Origin: Halorubrum sp. Atlit-26R | GTDB lineage: Archaea > Halobacteriota > Halobacteria > Halobacteriales > Haloferacaceae | Direction of reading: 5' to 3' | NCBI RefSeq assembly: GCF_003666015.1 | Contig: NZ_QPLT01000008.1 | Location: 117,152 to 181,151 of the forward strand | DNA length: 64,000 bases | In this document: positions 1 through 7,167 of the stretch, piece after piece | Position numbering within the stretch: position 1 is the first letter of the stretch | How the letters are laid out: the number at the start of each line of letters is the position of its first letter | Notes under the pieces: model-generated | Database searches by the model: none | What the model saw: only the letters and a program-made list of their open reading frames with translations | What the model was told of the DNA's origin: nothing | Translations under genes and position numbers: made by a program

Positions 1-1
1 A

Positions 2-130
2 CGGGTGTACGACGCAGACGACGGTGACCCGCTGTACGTCGTCGACGATCCGAACCACGACCAGCAGGTCTACAAGGCCAAGCTGCTCCGAGCCAACTTT
101 GAGAAGGTCGGGGAGGTCGACGATGAGTAG
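2..130 (+). CDS. C-terminal end of a truncated acidic protein
   Basis: An open frame enters from the left edge and ends at TAG 128-130, giving the last 42 residues of a protein rich in Asp, with a VVDDPNHDQQVYKAKLLRANF stretch near the middle. The next short frame overlaps its end by ATG, the junction style used throughout the next 11 kb, so it belongs to the same operon series. Too little is present to name a family. Confidence 0.55.
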   Translation, partial: RVYDADDGDPLYVVDDPNHDQQVYKAKLLRANFEKVGEVDDE

Positions 131-179
131 CCTACTGACTAACGCGTTCGCCACACGAGACCAGACCGGAGAGAACTAA
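123..179 (+). CDS. possible 18-residue ORF
   Basis: An ATG at 123 overlaps the TAG of the preceding gene and opens 18 codons before TAA 177-179, two bases before the ATG of the next gene. Position and overlap fit the local pattern of translational coupling, but the peptide has no recognisable feature and could be chance. Confidence 0.2.
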   Translation: MSSLLTNAFATRDQTGEN

Positions 180-181
180 TC

Positions 182-475
182 ATGTCCGAAAACGCCACCA
201 CAGGTAAAGGCAGCAGCAAAGTCGTATTGGCCGTCAGAGCGACTATGATGCTCATAGGCTTCTGTTTGGCGCTCGCAGGAGCCCAGTATGTCACATCACG
301 CTTTACTCCGGACCTCTACGCGGAGCTAATGGCGATCTGGGGGGGTCTCTGGGCGGAGAGTCCCATGCTCGTCGTATCGCTATTCCTTCTATTCTTGATG
401 ATTTCCGTCCTCATCGTACTGAAAGTGCTTTACGGGTACGACCTCTCCAAGTATAATCCGCTCAAGCGTATCTAA
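182..475 (+). CDS. small membrane protein, two helices
   Basis: A 97-residue protein with hydrophobic segments at about residues 17-37 and 61-83, separated by a short loop that contains Trp and Glu, and a basic C-terminus (NPLKRI). This is a two-span membrane protein with no catalytic motif. It lies at the head of a run of small zinc-ribbon genes, seventeen bases before the next start. Function is unknown; an envelope or holin-like role would be guesswork. Confidence 0.6.
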   Translation: MSENATTGKGSSKVVLAVRATMMLIGFCLALAGAQYVTSRFTPDLYAELMAIWGGLWAESPMLVVSLFLLFLMISVLIVLKVLYGYDLSKYNPLKRI

Positions 476-491
476 CGGCGATTCAATCACA

Positions 492-644
492 ATGTCCACC
501 ACCAACGAGGACGTCGACGGAGGAACCGATCCAGAAAACCGCTCCCATCCCCGCGAGCAGGTCTTACCGCACGTTCGCGTGGGATTGGCGAAATGTGGTG
601 TCTGTGGAACCGCCGTTGAGTGGGGTGATTGTAGTGACCGATAA
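492..644 (+). CDS. 50-residue protein with a zinc-knuckle-like CxxC
   Basis: ATG 492 opens a 50-codon frame ending at TAA 642-644. The C-terminal half holds KCGVCGTAVEWGDC, a CxxC followed by a further Cys, which suits a small zinc site. The following gene can start at GTG 634, overlapping the end of this one, so the two are probably translationally coupled. The family is not recognised. Confidence 0.5.
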   Translation: MSTTNEDVDGGTDPENRSHPREQVLPHVRVGLAKCGVCGTAVEWGDCSDR

Positions 645-864
645 CCGCGAAGCCCCAGCTGGGAGTGAGATCGAGGCCGCAACCGAGCGCGACATGGACG
701 GGATGGGGGCCTGCGAGTTTACCGAAGAATTGCCCGATGGACCGGCCAACTGTGGCGACGTGACCGAACACATCGCCGCCGTTCAGGTTGACGGGAAGAT
801 CACGCTCGTCCCCCTGTGTAACCGCCACGCTGGCAGTCTCCCGGAGGAATACATCTATGAGTAA
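634..864 (+). CDS. small Cys/His protein, putative zinc binder
   Basis: The start is taken as GTG 634 because it overlaps the upstream stop in the manner of this operon; ATG 595 is in frame but would overlap the upstream gene by 50 bases. The 77-codon frame contains GACEFTEE, ANCGDV and LCNRHAG, giving three Cys and a His that could bind one zinc. The CNRH ending resembles short zinc sites of haloarchaeal plasmid proteins. Function is unknown. Confidence 0.55.
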   Translation: MTDNREAPAGSEIEAATERDMDGMGACEFTEELPDGPANCGDVTEHIAAVQVDGKITLVPLCNRHAGSLPEEYIYE

Positions 865-1066
865 CACCACCAAACCTGACGGAGCCGACCCGCACAAATT
901 CGACGAGTGCCCCTCTTGTGAGGGAGAGCTTCAGTACCAGACCGAGTCTGACGCCCAATGCCTCAACTGTGGCGAGGTGTTCACGCACGAGATCCGAGGC
1001 GATCGGCACCTGTTGTGGGATTTCGACGGCGCCGGCCGGATAGACGGGGTGGTTGCCCGTGCCTGA
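857..1066 (+). CDS. zinc-ribbon protein (69 aa)
   Basis: ATG 857 overlaps the previous stop. The protein has a classical two-knuckle ribbon, CPSCEGEL and CLNCGEVF about 20 residues apart, then a short acidic tail. Ribbons of this kind bind DNA, RNA or protein partners. It is one of about ten such small ribbon proteins between 0.5 and 11 kb. The next gene starts at GTG 1059 inside its end. Confidence 0.65.
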   Translation: MSNTTKPDGADPHKFDECPSCEGELQYQTESDAQCLNCGEVFTHEIRGDRHLLWDFDGAGRIDGVVARA

Positions 1067-1442
1067 GTCTGAGGGGGGCGATGGGGAGGTTACCCATCCC
1101 GCCGCGAAGAACGCTGATCAACTCGCGTGGGCGGTGTGGCTTGGCGACCGAAATACCGGCGAGTGTGTCTCGGTCGTCGCAGACTCCGAGCGCAACGCGA
1201 AGAACAAGGCCCTCGCGGAATCTGCCGAGGGGGAGGTTCGAGCGATCGATGGGCCGTTTCAGGGCGGCGAGCCCGCCCAGTACGAGTTTACGTTCCACAC
1301 CGAACACCGCGAAACCGTCGTCGTCGACGCACCGACCGAGGAGTACGCAAAGGAGACAGCAGAGGCCGAACGGACGCACCGCGGCGAGTATCTAAGAACG
1401 ACCCACACCGACGTTCGGAAGGTTCCGAAAGATGCCGAGTGA
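1059..1442 (+). CDS. hypothetical acidic protein
   Basis: The GTG 1059 start overlaps the upstream TGA; TTG 1053 is the alternative. The 127-residue product shows two beta-strand/helix units, one around AWAVWLGDRNTGE and one around RETVVVDAPTEEYAKETAEA, suggesting a repeated small alpha/beta fold. A similar strand-helix pattern occurs in the protein at 2238. No catalytic motif is visible. It is coupled to the next gene by an overlapping ATG at 1432. Confidence 0.55.
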   Translation: MPESEGGDGEVTHPAAKNADQLAWAVWLGDRNTGECVSVVADSERNAKNKALAESAEGEVRAIDGPFQGGEPAQYEFTFHTEHRETVVVDAPTEEYAKETAEAERTHRGEYLRTTHTDVRKVPKDAE

Positions 1443-1635
1443 GGCCGTCCAATCCGGGGGAGCTGGCCCAGATCCCCTTGACCACCTTGCGGTTGTAGCC
1501 GGCTTCGCAGCGATCGGCCTCTCCACCGTGGGAGCAGGCAGCCCCGTCGCCATCGCGGTCGGCGCCGCAGCCACGGTCGTCGGCTTCTACAACCTCGGCC
1601 GGGAAACCCCCGGAGGTCTCTCTAATGTCCAGTAG
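1432..1635 (+). CDS. small membrane protein, Gly/Ala-rich
   Basis: A 67-residue protein whose middle (about 18-55) is almost continuously hydrophobic, with Gly and Ala (AVVAGFAAIGLSTVG, then AIAVGAAATVVGFYN), consistent with one or two membrane helices. It overlaps its upstream neighbour by 11 bases and its downstream neighbour by 11 bases, so it is inside a tightly coupled operon. Function is unknown. Confidence 0.55.
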   Translation: MPSEAVQSGGAGPDPLDHLAVVAGFAAIGLSTVGAGSPVAIAVGAAATVVGFYNLGRETPGGLSNVQ

Positions 1636-1783
1636 CGACGGCAACGAGATGAGAGTTGACACCGACGCGTGTACCCGGTGTGGTGGCGATATGCGGTGTA
1701 TCGGTCCGGGGTGGGTCTGCCGAGACTGTGGTTTCACCCCGGGAGCCTATCGCAGCCGCCCGGTATCCAGCAGCGGCCGATGA
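1625..1783 (+). CDS. zinc-ribbon microprotein (52 aa)
   Basis: ATG 1625 overlaps the previous gene. The product has CTRCGGDM and CRDCGFTP knuckles separated by about 14 residues and ends with a short Ser/Arg tail. It is the last gene before the first copy of the shared promoter at 1814, so it closes the first operon in the window. Confidence 0.6.
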   Translation: MSSSDGNEMRVDTDACTRCGGDMRCIGPGWVCRDCGFTPGAYRSRPVSSSGR

Positions 1784-1813
1784 TGAGACCGGTCTCCGCA
1801 CCACTCCCAAAAT

Positions 1814-1847
1814 CCATACTGGTTGTATTGGAAAACACTTTTACAGC
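1814..1847 (+). promoter_or_regulatory. element promoter copy 1 (CCATACT-N8-TGGAAAA)
   Basis: CCATACT at 1814-1820, eight bases, TGGAAAA at 1829-1835, then TATA-like CTTTTACA. TGG lies 39 bases before ATG 1868, so the message should be leaderless or nearly so. It drives the nine-gene run 1868-4239. The eighth position of the spacer differs from most copies, but the spacing is identical. Confidence 0.8.
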
Positions 1848-1867
1848 CGCGGCCCGTTGATCCGGGT

Positions 1868-2248
1868 ATGCCTGAGCCAACAATAGACGGCAGCGAGGTG
1901 GAGAAGGACGAAACGGATCCCCCACGGGCGCCGTTCTGGGATGAGTACGAGATCCCGTTCGAGCACGATGCGGCGATCAAGGTCCGCCGCTCCGGGCTAC
2001 TCCGGGGCAGTTCCGGGACCGGACACGCCCGAGACACGGTAGTCCACCTCCACGTCAAAGAGACGTTCGAGGCGGGGCGGCTCTCCCGTGAGGCCGACTC
2101 ATACCTGTGCGAGAACGGTTCGACCGTCGACTTTCAGGGTCGGGAGGAACGCCATCGGAACGACGACGGCGACACGATCGTCCCGGCGGTGAGCTGCGAG
2201 ACGTGCCTTGAGCGGATGGAGCGATGGAGGGTCGAGGATGGCGAGTGA
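1868..2248 (+). CDS. hypothetical protein, possible zinc site
   Basis: The start is set at ATG 1868 because it lies 39 bases after the promoter TGG; earlier in-frame codons fall inside the promoter. The 126-residue product has a histidine-rich centre (ARDTVVHLHVKE) and Cys at SYLCENG and VSCETCLERM, which together could bind zinc. It is the first gene of a run of nine overlapping genes. Family not recognised. Confidence 0.6.
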   Translation: MPEPTIDGSEVEKDETDPPRAPFWDEYEIPFEHDAAIKVRRSGLLRGSSGTGHARDTVVHLHVKETFEAGRLSREADSYLCENGSTVDFQGREERHRNDDGDTIVPAVSCETCLERMERWRVEDGE

Positions 2249-2477
2249 CGCCGCGGGGAGTAACCCTACAACTGTTCACGGCCCAGCGTTCGCTATCGTC
2301 GACGATGCGTGGGTCGTCGAGCGTGACGACGGCCAGTTCGAGGTACGGTATAGCACCGAGGGGCAACGGACACACTCCGATCGGTGGAAAGCAACCGTCC
2401 CTGACCGCGAGGAAGCTGAGAAGATAGCAGAGCGGTTCGAAGGGTACGAGTTGGACCCGGAGACCTTCATTCCATGA
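2238..2477 (+). CDS. small alpha/beta hypothetical protein
   Basis: ATG 2238 overlaps the previous TGA by 11 bases. The 79-residue product has strands AFAIVDDAWVVER and FEVRYSTEG followed by a helix DREEAEKIAERFEGY, a compact beta-beta-alpha pattern with no Cys. It resembles one unit of the 1059 protein in layout. A role as a protein-interaction or small nucleic-acid-binding module is possible but unproven. Confidence 0.55.
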   Translation: MASDAAGSNPTTVHGPAFAIVDDAWVVERDDGQFEVRYSTEGQRTHSDRWKATVPDREEAEKIAERFEGYELDPETFIP

Positions 2478-2635
2478 CGGGTGGCGATACAGTCGACGCC
2501 GGTGATACTGAGCGTTTCACCGACCAACGGTGCGGCCATTGTGGCGGGTGGATGATGACTGACGGGAGCGATCTATGGTGTCCAGAATCGCACTCGGATC
2601 CAGTCCATCTCGTTACGGACGGGGGTGTCCCATGA
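2474..2635 (+). CDS. zinc-finger microprotein (53 aa)
   Basis: ATGA junction with the gene before (ATG 2474) and ATGA with the gene after (2632). It contains RCGHCGGWMM, then LWCPESHSD about 15 residues later, so Cys-Cys-Cys-His can coordinate one zinc. Nothing else is recognisable. Confidence 0.55.
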   Translation: MTGGDTVDAGDTERFTDQRCGHCGGWMMTDGSDLWCPESHSDPVHLVTDGGVP

Positions 2636-2757
2636 CGACGAGTGACCGGCGCGGATCGACGCCGCTCGGGAGCGCCCGAACGCGAATCAACCCTATCGAC
2701 TTACACATGAACGACAGCAACACGACGTGGTTCGAGACGGAGGCACAGCGATGCTAA
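2632..2757 (+). CDS. 41-residue hypothetical protein
   Basis: ATG 2632 overlaps the upstream TGA and the frame ends with TAA inside the next start (ATGCTAA, 2751-2757). The peptide is polar with Arg at the front and ends in Cys. Tight coupling on both sides is the main support; sequence alone would not justify the call. Confidence 0.4.
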   Translation: MTTSDRRGSTPLGSARTRINPIDLHMNDSNTTWFETEAQRC

Positions 2758-3407
2758 CTGAGATGGACGAGTACGAGTCGATCGAAGCGTGGCACGAACA
2801 CCGAGTCGAGGAGCACAACAAAGAGGAGATCGGGACGGAGCCGTTACCGTCCTACCTCACGGCAGAGCTTCCGAACGGCGAGATGCTGGCCTTCTGTGTT
2901 GAAAAAATGGCTGACTTGGCCGCTGGCGAGCGGGTGCGTGACCTCGATATAGACGACAAATCGGAGCGCCGGGAGCGGTTCGCGGAGACCGCCACGGAGC
3001 TTGAGCACAACCCCGAGGAACTGATCGATTTCGTCCAGTCGCTTGACGTCGACGCCGTGAAGCGAAGTGCGGTTCGGATCACCGGTGACCGGCCGACGAT
3101 GGCCGAACTCTGGAACGACGCCGATCTCGGCCACACGCAAGTCGCAGACTCCGAACTCCTACCGGATGGTGGGAGCGAGGCGGCCACCACCGAGCAAACG
3201 AAGTACCGCGTCGAGACGGCGTCAGGCCGCCACGCCGGTTTTTCGGGGACCAAACAGGGCGCAAAGCGGATGGCCCGCGAGTCCGACGAACTCAGCCCCG
3301 ACGATGCGCCTCACCACGTCCGTCGTGTCCCCGAGTCGGCAGTCAACGAGGAGGGCGGCCCGTACCCGATCATCTACGACACCGAGGAGGGCGACCTCGA
3401 TGCCTGA
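2751..3407 (+). CDS. acidic hypothetical protein (218 aa)
   Basis: ATG 2751 overlaps the preceding stop; GTG 2727 upstream is less likely because it would overlap by 31 bases. The protein is strongly acidic and mostly helical at residues 1-110, with a linker near 140-155 and a C-terminal segment containing KYRVETASGRHAGFSGTKQG and HHVRRVPESA. No enzymatic motif is visible. It is the longest gene of this operon. Function is unknown. Confidence 0.6.
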   Translation: MLTEMDEYESIEAWHEHRVEEHNKEEIGTEPLPSYLTAELPNGEMLAFCVEKMADLAAGERVRDLDIDDKSERRERFAETATELEHNPEELIDFVQSLDVDAVKRSAVRITGDRPTMAELWNDADLGHTQVADSELLPDGGSEAATTEQTKYRVETASGRHAGFSGTKQGAKRMARESDELSPDDAPHHVRRVPESAVNEEGGPYPIIYDTEEGDLDA

Positions 3408-3606
3408 AGCCGCCGAGAGCGACGGGGAGCGAGTCATCAACGTCCACACGCAGATCGGGGAGCGCGAGGGAGTCATCCTTGAGGTCCGTCCTGAAGACCA
3501 CGAGCAGCCACACGAGAGAGATATGTCGCACCTGACGGATGCGGAAGCCCGGCGGGTTCGCGACGAGCTCACCGAGTATCTAAGCGACGGGGAGGGCCAT
3601 GTCTGA
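3400..3606 (+). CDS. small acidic hypothetical protein
   Basis: ATG 3400 overlaps the preceding TGA. The 68-residue product has an N-terminal strand pair (VINVHTQIGEREGVILEV) and a C-terminal helix (LTDAEARRVRDELTEYLSDG). The helix resembles the short helix ending of ribbon-helix proteins, but no DNA-binding motif is clear. It overlaps the next gene by eight bases. Confidence 0.5.
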   Translation: MPEAAESDGERVINVHTQIGEREGVILEVRPEDHEQPHERDMSHLTDAEARRVRDELTEYLSDGEGHV

Positions 3607-3823
3607 GAGCGAACGGCGAGCAGAGGCGTTCAAGCACGAGGTTGCGGTCAGGCCACTCCCCCGAGTGGGGGAGCGCGACGACGCCGAGTGTCCCAACTGT
3701 GGACACGCGTGGGACGACGAGGAGTGGATCGAACACCACTACCACGGTGGGGCCAGCGCCGGGGAATCGTGGAAGTACGAGTGCCCGAACTGTGAGCGAG
3801 AAACGTTCGAGGTTGCGATATGA
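3599..3823 (+). CDS. zinc-ribbon protein (74 aa)
   Basis: ATG 3599 overlaps the upstream TGA. Two knuckles, ECPNCGHAW and ECPNCERET, are 26 residues apart with His-rich HHYHGG between them, the standard form of a long-loop zinc ribbon. It overlaps the next gene by ATGA at 3820. A nucleic-acid or polymerase-binding role is common for this fold, but nothing here proves it. Confidence 0.65.
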   Translation: MSESERRAEAFKHEVAVRPLPRVGERDDAECPNCGHAWDDEEWIEHHYHGGASAGESWKYECPNCERETFEVAI

Positions 3824-4239
3824 CGGAGAATCCCATGTCGGCCGACTCTGAGGCGTCAGAAGACGCGTCGGAGGATCCGTTCGAGGGGCATCGAGTGCTG
3901 GATGTTGAGGTCACCAGTGGGCTTCGAGATATAGCGGTCGTCGAGATCAACGAGACGACGCAACTCAAAATCGTCCAGCATGACCGGGCCGTTCCGGTCA
4001 TGGCGGAACTGTATATCGGCAGCGAGGAGCAGCCGATCGGGACGATTAATACGGCCCGAAACGAGACTGTTCTGTTGGGCGGTACCGAGGAGGACCTTGC
4101 GAAACGGGTCGACGAGATCCGGGAGTTACCGGTCGAGGAGATCCCCGAGGCGCTGGATCAGTTAGCCGAGCGGCTTCATCCGGTTAGGAAAGAGACGGAG
4201 CCAACCGACCGGGAAGATCCAGTTGAAGACGCGGGTTGA
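3820..4239 (+). CDS. hypothetical acidic protein (139 aa)
   Basis: Last gene of the run that begins at 1868. After a very acidic Ser-rich N-terminus it shows alternating strands (VLDVEVTSGLRDIAVVEI, QLKIVQHD, MAELYIG) and a C-terminal helical part (EEDLAKRVDEIREL, EALDQLAERLHP). The order resembles a small beta-sheet domain followed by a helical pair. The family is not recognised. The next promoter copy follows after 66 bases. Confidence 0.6.
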   Translation: MTENPMSADSEASEDASEDPFEGHRVLDVEVTSGLRDIAVVEINETTQLKIVQHDRAVPVMAELYIGSEEQPIGTINTARNETVLLGGTEEDLAKRVDEIRELPVEEIPEALDQLAERLHPVRKETEPTDREDPVEDAG

Positions 4240-4305
4240 CGTTCCGACCCTTTCCTGCGTTGTAGCTGTCTCTCCTGTCGACCCCGGGGGGCCGTCACCT
4301 CAGAA

Positions 4306-4336
4306 CTATACTGTTACTAATGGAAAACTGTTAAGT
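4306..4336 (+). promoter_or_regulatory. element promoter copy 2
   Basis: CTATACT 4306-4312, eight bases, TGGAAAA at 4321 and TTAAGT at 4331. TGG is 52 bases before ATG 4373, leaving room for a short leader with GATGAGG as ribosome-binding site. The leader (4331-4372) is almost the same as that before 11719. Confidence 0.8.
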
Positions 4337-4372
4337 GCCCGTAGCCCCTCGTTACAGATGAGGACAAGAACG

Positions 4373-5038
4373 ATGGCAGCCAGTAACGAGCAGTCGACGA
4401 CCGGAGCCGAACAGACCACCACCGGGCCGACAGAGAGTGGGGAGAACACCGAGACGGAGTCGCTTCGAGACCTAAGCGTCGAGGAGTTTCGGAACAAGCT
4501 CGCGTTCGACGCGGACGTTCAGGGACTCCCGACGACCCACGCGTTGATCGTTCGCGACACGTCCGAGGTTCTGATCTATATCGAGCGGTCCTGTAACAGC
4601 GACGGTAAATGGGCTGCCCGTTCAGTCAACGTGCTCGGAGATCGTGTTCACTTCGCGACCACAGACCGCGAACGTGCCGATATTGCGGCTATCATGGTTG
4701 AGGAGTTCGACGCGGATGATCTGACCGTTGACGACGAATACACCCAACAGATGCCGATCAAGCACGGTATCCCGACCCCGATCGCAGTCGACGGGGAGCC
4801 GGCGATCGCCGCGTGGCTGTTCTACCGGGGCGGTAGCTATGAGCAGGTCGCTCACGAGATGGGCGTCAGCAAGGAGACCGCGGCCGACTACATCTCGCAG
4901 TTCCGTCAGCGAGAGACGGGTATCCCGGACGGGATGGACCTCCCCGAGTACGACGAGTTGGTCCCGGAGGTCCCCGAGCGGTTCGACCCCGATCCTAACG
5001 GGCAAACCACTTTACAGGCGTTAGGAGAACTGTCGTAG
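4373..5038 (+). CDS. HTH-domain protein, putative regulator
   Basis: ATG 4373 is chosen over 4358 because the AACGATGG context with GAGG upstream recurs before 9597, 11719 and 13599. The N-terminal 45 residues are Thr/Glu-rich and disordered. The middle is an alpha/beta domain (HALIVRDTSEVLIYIERS). Residues about 135-180 form a helix-turn-helix (AAWLFYRGGSYEQVAHEMG, then SKETAADYISQFRQ), like sigma-region-4 or resolvase-type HTHs that read a spaced DNA site. It is a candidate factor for the CCATACT half-site of the shared promoter. That link is inference only. Confidence 0.65.
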   Translation: MAASNEQSTTGAEQTTTGPTESGENTETESLRDLSVEEFRNKLAFDADVQGLPTTHALIVRDTSEVLIYIERSCNSDGKWAARSVNVLGDRVHFATTDRERADIAAIMVEEFDADDLTVDDEYTQQMPIKHGIPTPIAVDGEPAIAAWLFYRGGSYEQVAHEMGVSKETAADYISQFRQRETGIPDGMDLPEYDELVPEVPERFDPDPNGQTTLQALGELS

Positions 5039-5094
5039 ACCGACCCACCACAGCCAATGCTACACACGACTTGGAGAGACGGAGGATCGCGGTA

Positions 5095-5586
5095 ATGTAC
5101 CTCAACGAGACGGATACCCGTATGTTCCGCCGCGGAGCGCAGGGGTACGGTGTCGAGGTGTATGGCGGGACGCCCGAGCAGCGGCGGGCGGCGTTCGAGA
5201 TCCAATTCGACGAGCCCACCGTGTTCGTCGATGCTCGCGAGATGGACGCTGCCGAGGACCTGTTCAAGACCGTGCTGCTGGCGGTCACCGACAGGGACGA
5301 AGAAGCGATCGAGAATCAGCCCAGTTGGGCCGGCTGGGACCTTCAACGCCCTCTTGAGGAGACCGACACCAACCTCGTTATCTTAGAGTTTGACTCGCTG
5401 CCGAGCGATGCCCGAACCAACGTCGCCCAGCACATGAAGGCCCTCGCGGAGAACCTTCGCGTCGACGAAGTCAAGCTCGGGTTCACATCCGAGGAAGGCG
5501 GATCCGTCGTTCACGCCGAGCCCGACCTCCGGATGCGGGTCAAGAGTTGGGAGATCGAGTCCGAGGTGGTCCGCGGTGAGCTCTAA
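5095..5586 (+). CDS. hypothetical protein, possible degenerate ATPase fold
   Basis: ATG 5095 follows a GGAGGATC ribosome-binding site at 5081. The 163-residue product has a strand-turn TVFVDAREMD, then NLVILEFDSLPSD, a Walker-B-like hydrophobic strand ending in acidic residues. There is no P-loop, so it is not an active ATPase by itself. A fold related to the small AAA or STAND domains of plasmid replication proteins is conceivable. It overlaps the next gene at GTG 5576. Confidence 0.5.
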   Translation: MYLNETDTRMFRRGAQGYGVEVYGGTPEQRRAAFEIQFDEPTVFVDAREMDAAEDLFKTVLLAVTDRDEEAIENQPSWAGWDLQRPLEETDTNLVILEFDSLPSDARTNVAQHMKALAENLRVDEVKLGFTSEEGGSVVHAEPDLRMRVKSWEIESEVVRGEL

Positions 5587-6091
5587 CGGTGACCCGGGCG
5601 ACGCCGAACCCGACGAAGGTGGGTCGAGCGGCGGTCACGTCGGGCCGATCGTGTTCTCGGACCCGGACGCCCGTCGCCGGCTTGAACAGAGCGGGGAAGT
5701 CGTTACCTTCCGGACGAGCCAGCGGACGACGGGCGAGACGTGGTGGCGGAAGTCCCGGACGGGAGAGAAGATGGGCGACTGTCGCGTCGAGTTGATCGGC
5801 CCGGTCGACTCATCCGACCGCTCCGCCATCCGCGACTACCATCGGGACGCCGGGTTCCGCAGCGCCCGCGAGTGGGAGGAGGCGATCGAGGAGTTCCACG
5901 GCGAGCTTCCGGAGGGCTACCTGTATCGCGTGACCAGCGACGAGATATGGGCGGAGTGCGAGTCGTGTCACACCTACTCCCCGGAGGTCGCGACGGTCGG
6001 CCGGGGTCCGAACGTCACCAACCTGTGCCCAGACTGTCGTCGACTACCGGGCGGCTCGCAGTCCGGAGAGGGGGGTGACCATGCCGAGTGA
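5576..6091 (+). CDS. ASCH-like domain protein with zinc knuckles
   Basis: GTG 5576 overlaps the upstream stop. Residues about 42-120 match the layout of the ASCH fold, a PUA-like RNA-binding module: VVTFRTSQR, TWWRKSRTGEKMGD, then RDAGFRSAREWEEAI and GYLYRV, the pattern in which Lys/Arg, Gly and Phe surround the binding cleft. C128, C131, C151 and C154 form an added zinc site. ASCH proteins act near RNA modification or as nucleases, and haloarchaeal elements carry several. Substrate unknown. Confidence 0.55.
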   Translation: MSSNGDPGDAEPDEGGSSGGHVGPIVFSDPDARRRLEQSGEVVTFRTSQRTTGETWWRKSRTGEKMGDCRVELIGPVDSSDRSAIRDYHRDAGFRSAREWEEAIEEFHGELPEGYLYRVTSDEIWAECESCHTYSPEVATVGRGPNVTNLCPDCRRLPGGSQSGEGGDHAE

Positions 6092-6614
6092 GACGCCCGA
6101 CCCCAAGTGGGGCCCGGGGCAGGTCGTTCTCCGACACAAGACGGCGTGGTACCATCACGTCGTTTCCCGGTACGTCGACGTCGACGACGGGAGCGTTCTC
6201 TACGAGATCGCGGGCCCGACCCACACCGGGAGCAAGTTCATCCCGGAGCGCGAGGCGATCCACGACTACCAGAGCGCCGGGTTCCGAATCCCGCCGGAAG
6301 TCAAGCCTGCGACCGTGTTCGGGACGGAGGTCGAGGGCATCCTCTACGGCTACAAGGACGAGCCGCACGTCCCCGTTGAGGGCAAGGAGACCCCGATCAA
6401 GGTAGGCGACGCGGTCGACGACAGCGACGCCCACGCTGACACCGGCGACGAGCAGACGCCAGCAGTCCGAGGGCCGCGTCCTGACCACTTTTCGCACTCC
6501 GCGATGGGATGTGACGGGCAGTTCCACTTCGACGACGCTGACGGCTGTTACCGGTGCCTCAGTTGCGGTGCCGAGCGGCCGTTTTACGCGTGGCAGGAAG
6601 ACCTCCCCCAGTAG
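6081..6614 (+). CDS. hypothetical protein with C-terminal zinc ribbon
   Basis: ATG 6081 directly follows GAGGGGGGTGACC, a good ribosome-binding site; GTG 6075 is a weaker option. The first 120 residues form a beta-rich domain (GQVVLRHKTAWYHHVVSRYVDV), and the last 30 carry GCDGQFHF and CYRCLSCGAERP, a Cys-His ribbon. Similar ribbons cap other proteins of this element. It ends 31 bases before the half-TBP gene. Confidence 0.55.
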   Translation: MPSETPDPKWGPGQVVLRHKTAWYHHVVSRYVDVDDGSVLYEIAGPTHTGSKFIPEREAIHDYQSAGFRIPPEVKPATVFGTEVEGILYGYKDEPHVPVEGKETPIKVGDAVDDSDAHADTGDEQTPAVRGPRPDHFSHSAMGCDGQFHFDDADGCYRCLSCGAERPFYAWQEDLPQ

Positions 6615-6645
6615 TCTTATCCGGTATCCTTCTGTCGGGTGACAC

Positions 6646-7167
6646 ATGGGACACCCACAGCCTGCGGTCGATTTTCTCACCTCTGTCGCAGACGAAGTAG
6701 GGATAACAGCCCCCGAGATACCATTTGCCGAGTGGTACTTGATCGAGGGCGTCGACGCCGAGCGGGGGGACGATATTCGTGATCACCCCGAAGTGTGGAA
6801 CAAGGGGCTGACGCTCCCTGACGAGCTTCGCAATCTCTCGCCGGAGGACTATATCGCGATCCGCCCATTCGAGGGGACAGTCAACCTCAATGCTGCCGCT
6901 ATCGGACTTGGCCTGAATAACGTCACATACGAGCCCAAGGCGTTCTCCGGACTTGTCTACCGACCGGGGAGTGACGCGACGATCATCGTCTACGGGGGGT
7001 ATCTCTACCTCGCGATCGCGGAATCAAAAGAGGAGGCCGTCGCTGGGGTCGAGCAGCTACCCGACGACCTCGAACGGATAGGAATCGGTGATGAGATGGT
7101 ATTCACCTCCGAACCGGTCGCACGCTCGGTCGAGGACTTCATGCGCGACGGGGCGGGTCTGGAATAG
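6646..7167 (+). CDS. half-TBP: one TATA-binding-protein repeat with a novel N-terminus
   Basis: Archaeal TBP consists of two ~90-residue repeats. Here residues 78-147 (VNLNAAAIGLGL, YEPKAFSGLVYRP, then a strand pair and helix ending DLERIGI) follow the second repeat of haloarchaeal TBPs closely, including the xYEPxxFxGLVYR signature. The first 77 residues are not a TBP repeat. One intercalating phenylalanine (F100) is kept; the second position is Val. A single repeat cannot form the full saddle unless it dimerises or pairs with host TBP. It is followed immediately by the 7168 gene, with TAG directly abutting its ATG, so they are one operon. Confidence 0.8.
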   Translation: MGHPQPAVDFLTSVADEVGITAPEIPFAEWYLIEGVDAERGDDIRDHPEVWNKGLTLPDELRNLSPEDYIAIRPFEGTVNLNAAAIGLGLNNVTYEPKAFSGLVYRPGSDATIIVYGGYLYLAIAESKEEAVAGVEQLPDDLERIGIGDEMVFTSEPVARSVEDFMRDGAGLE

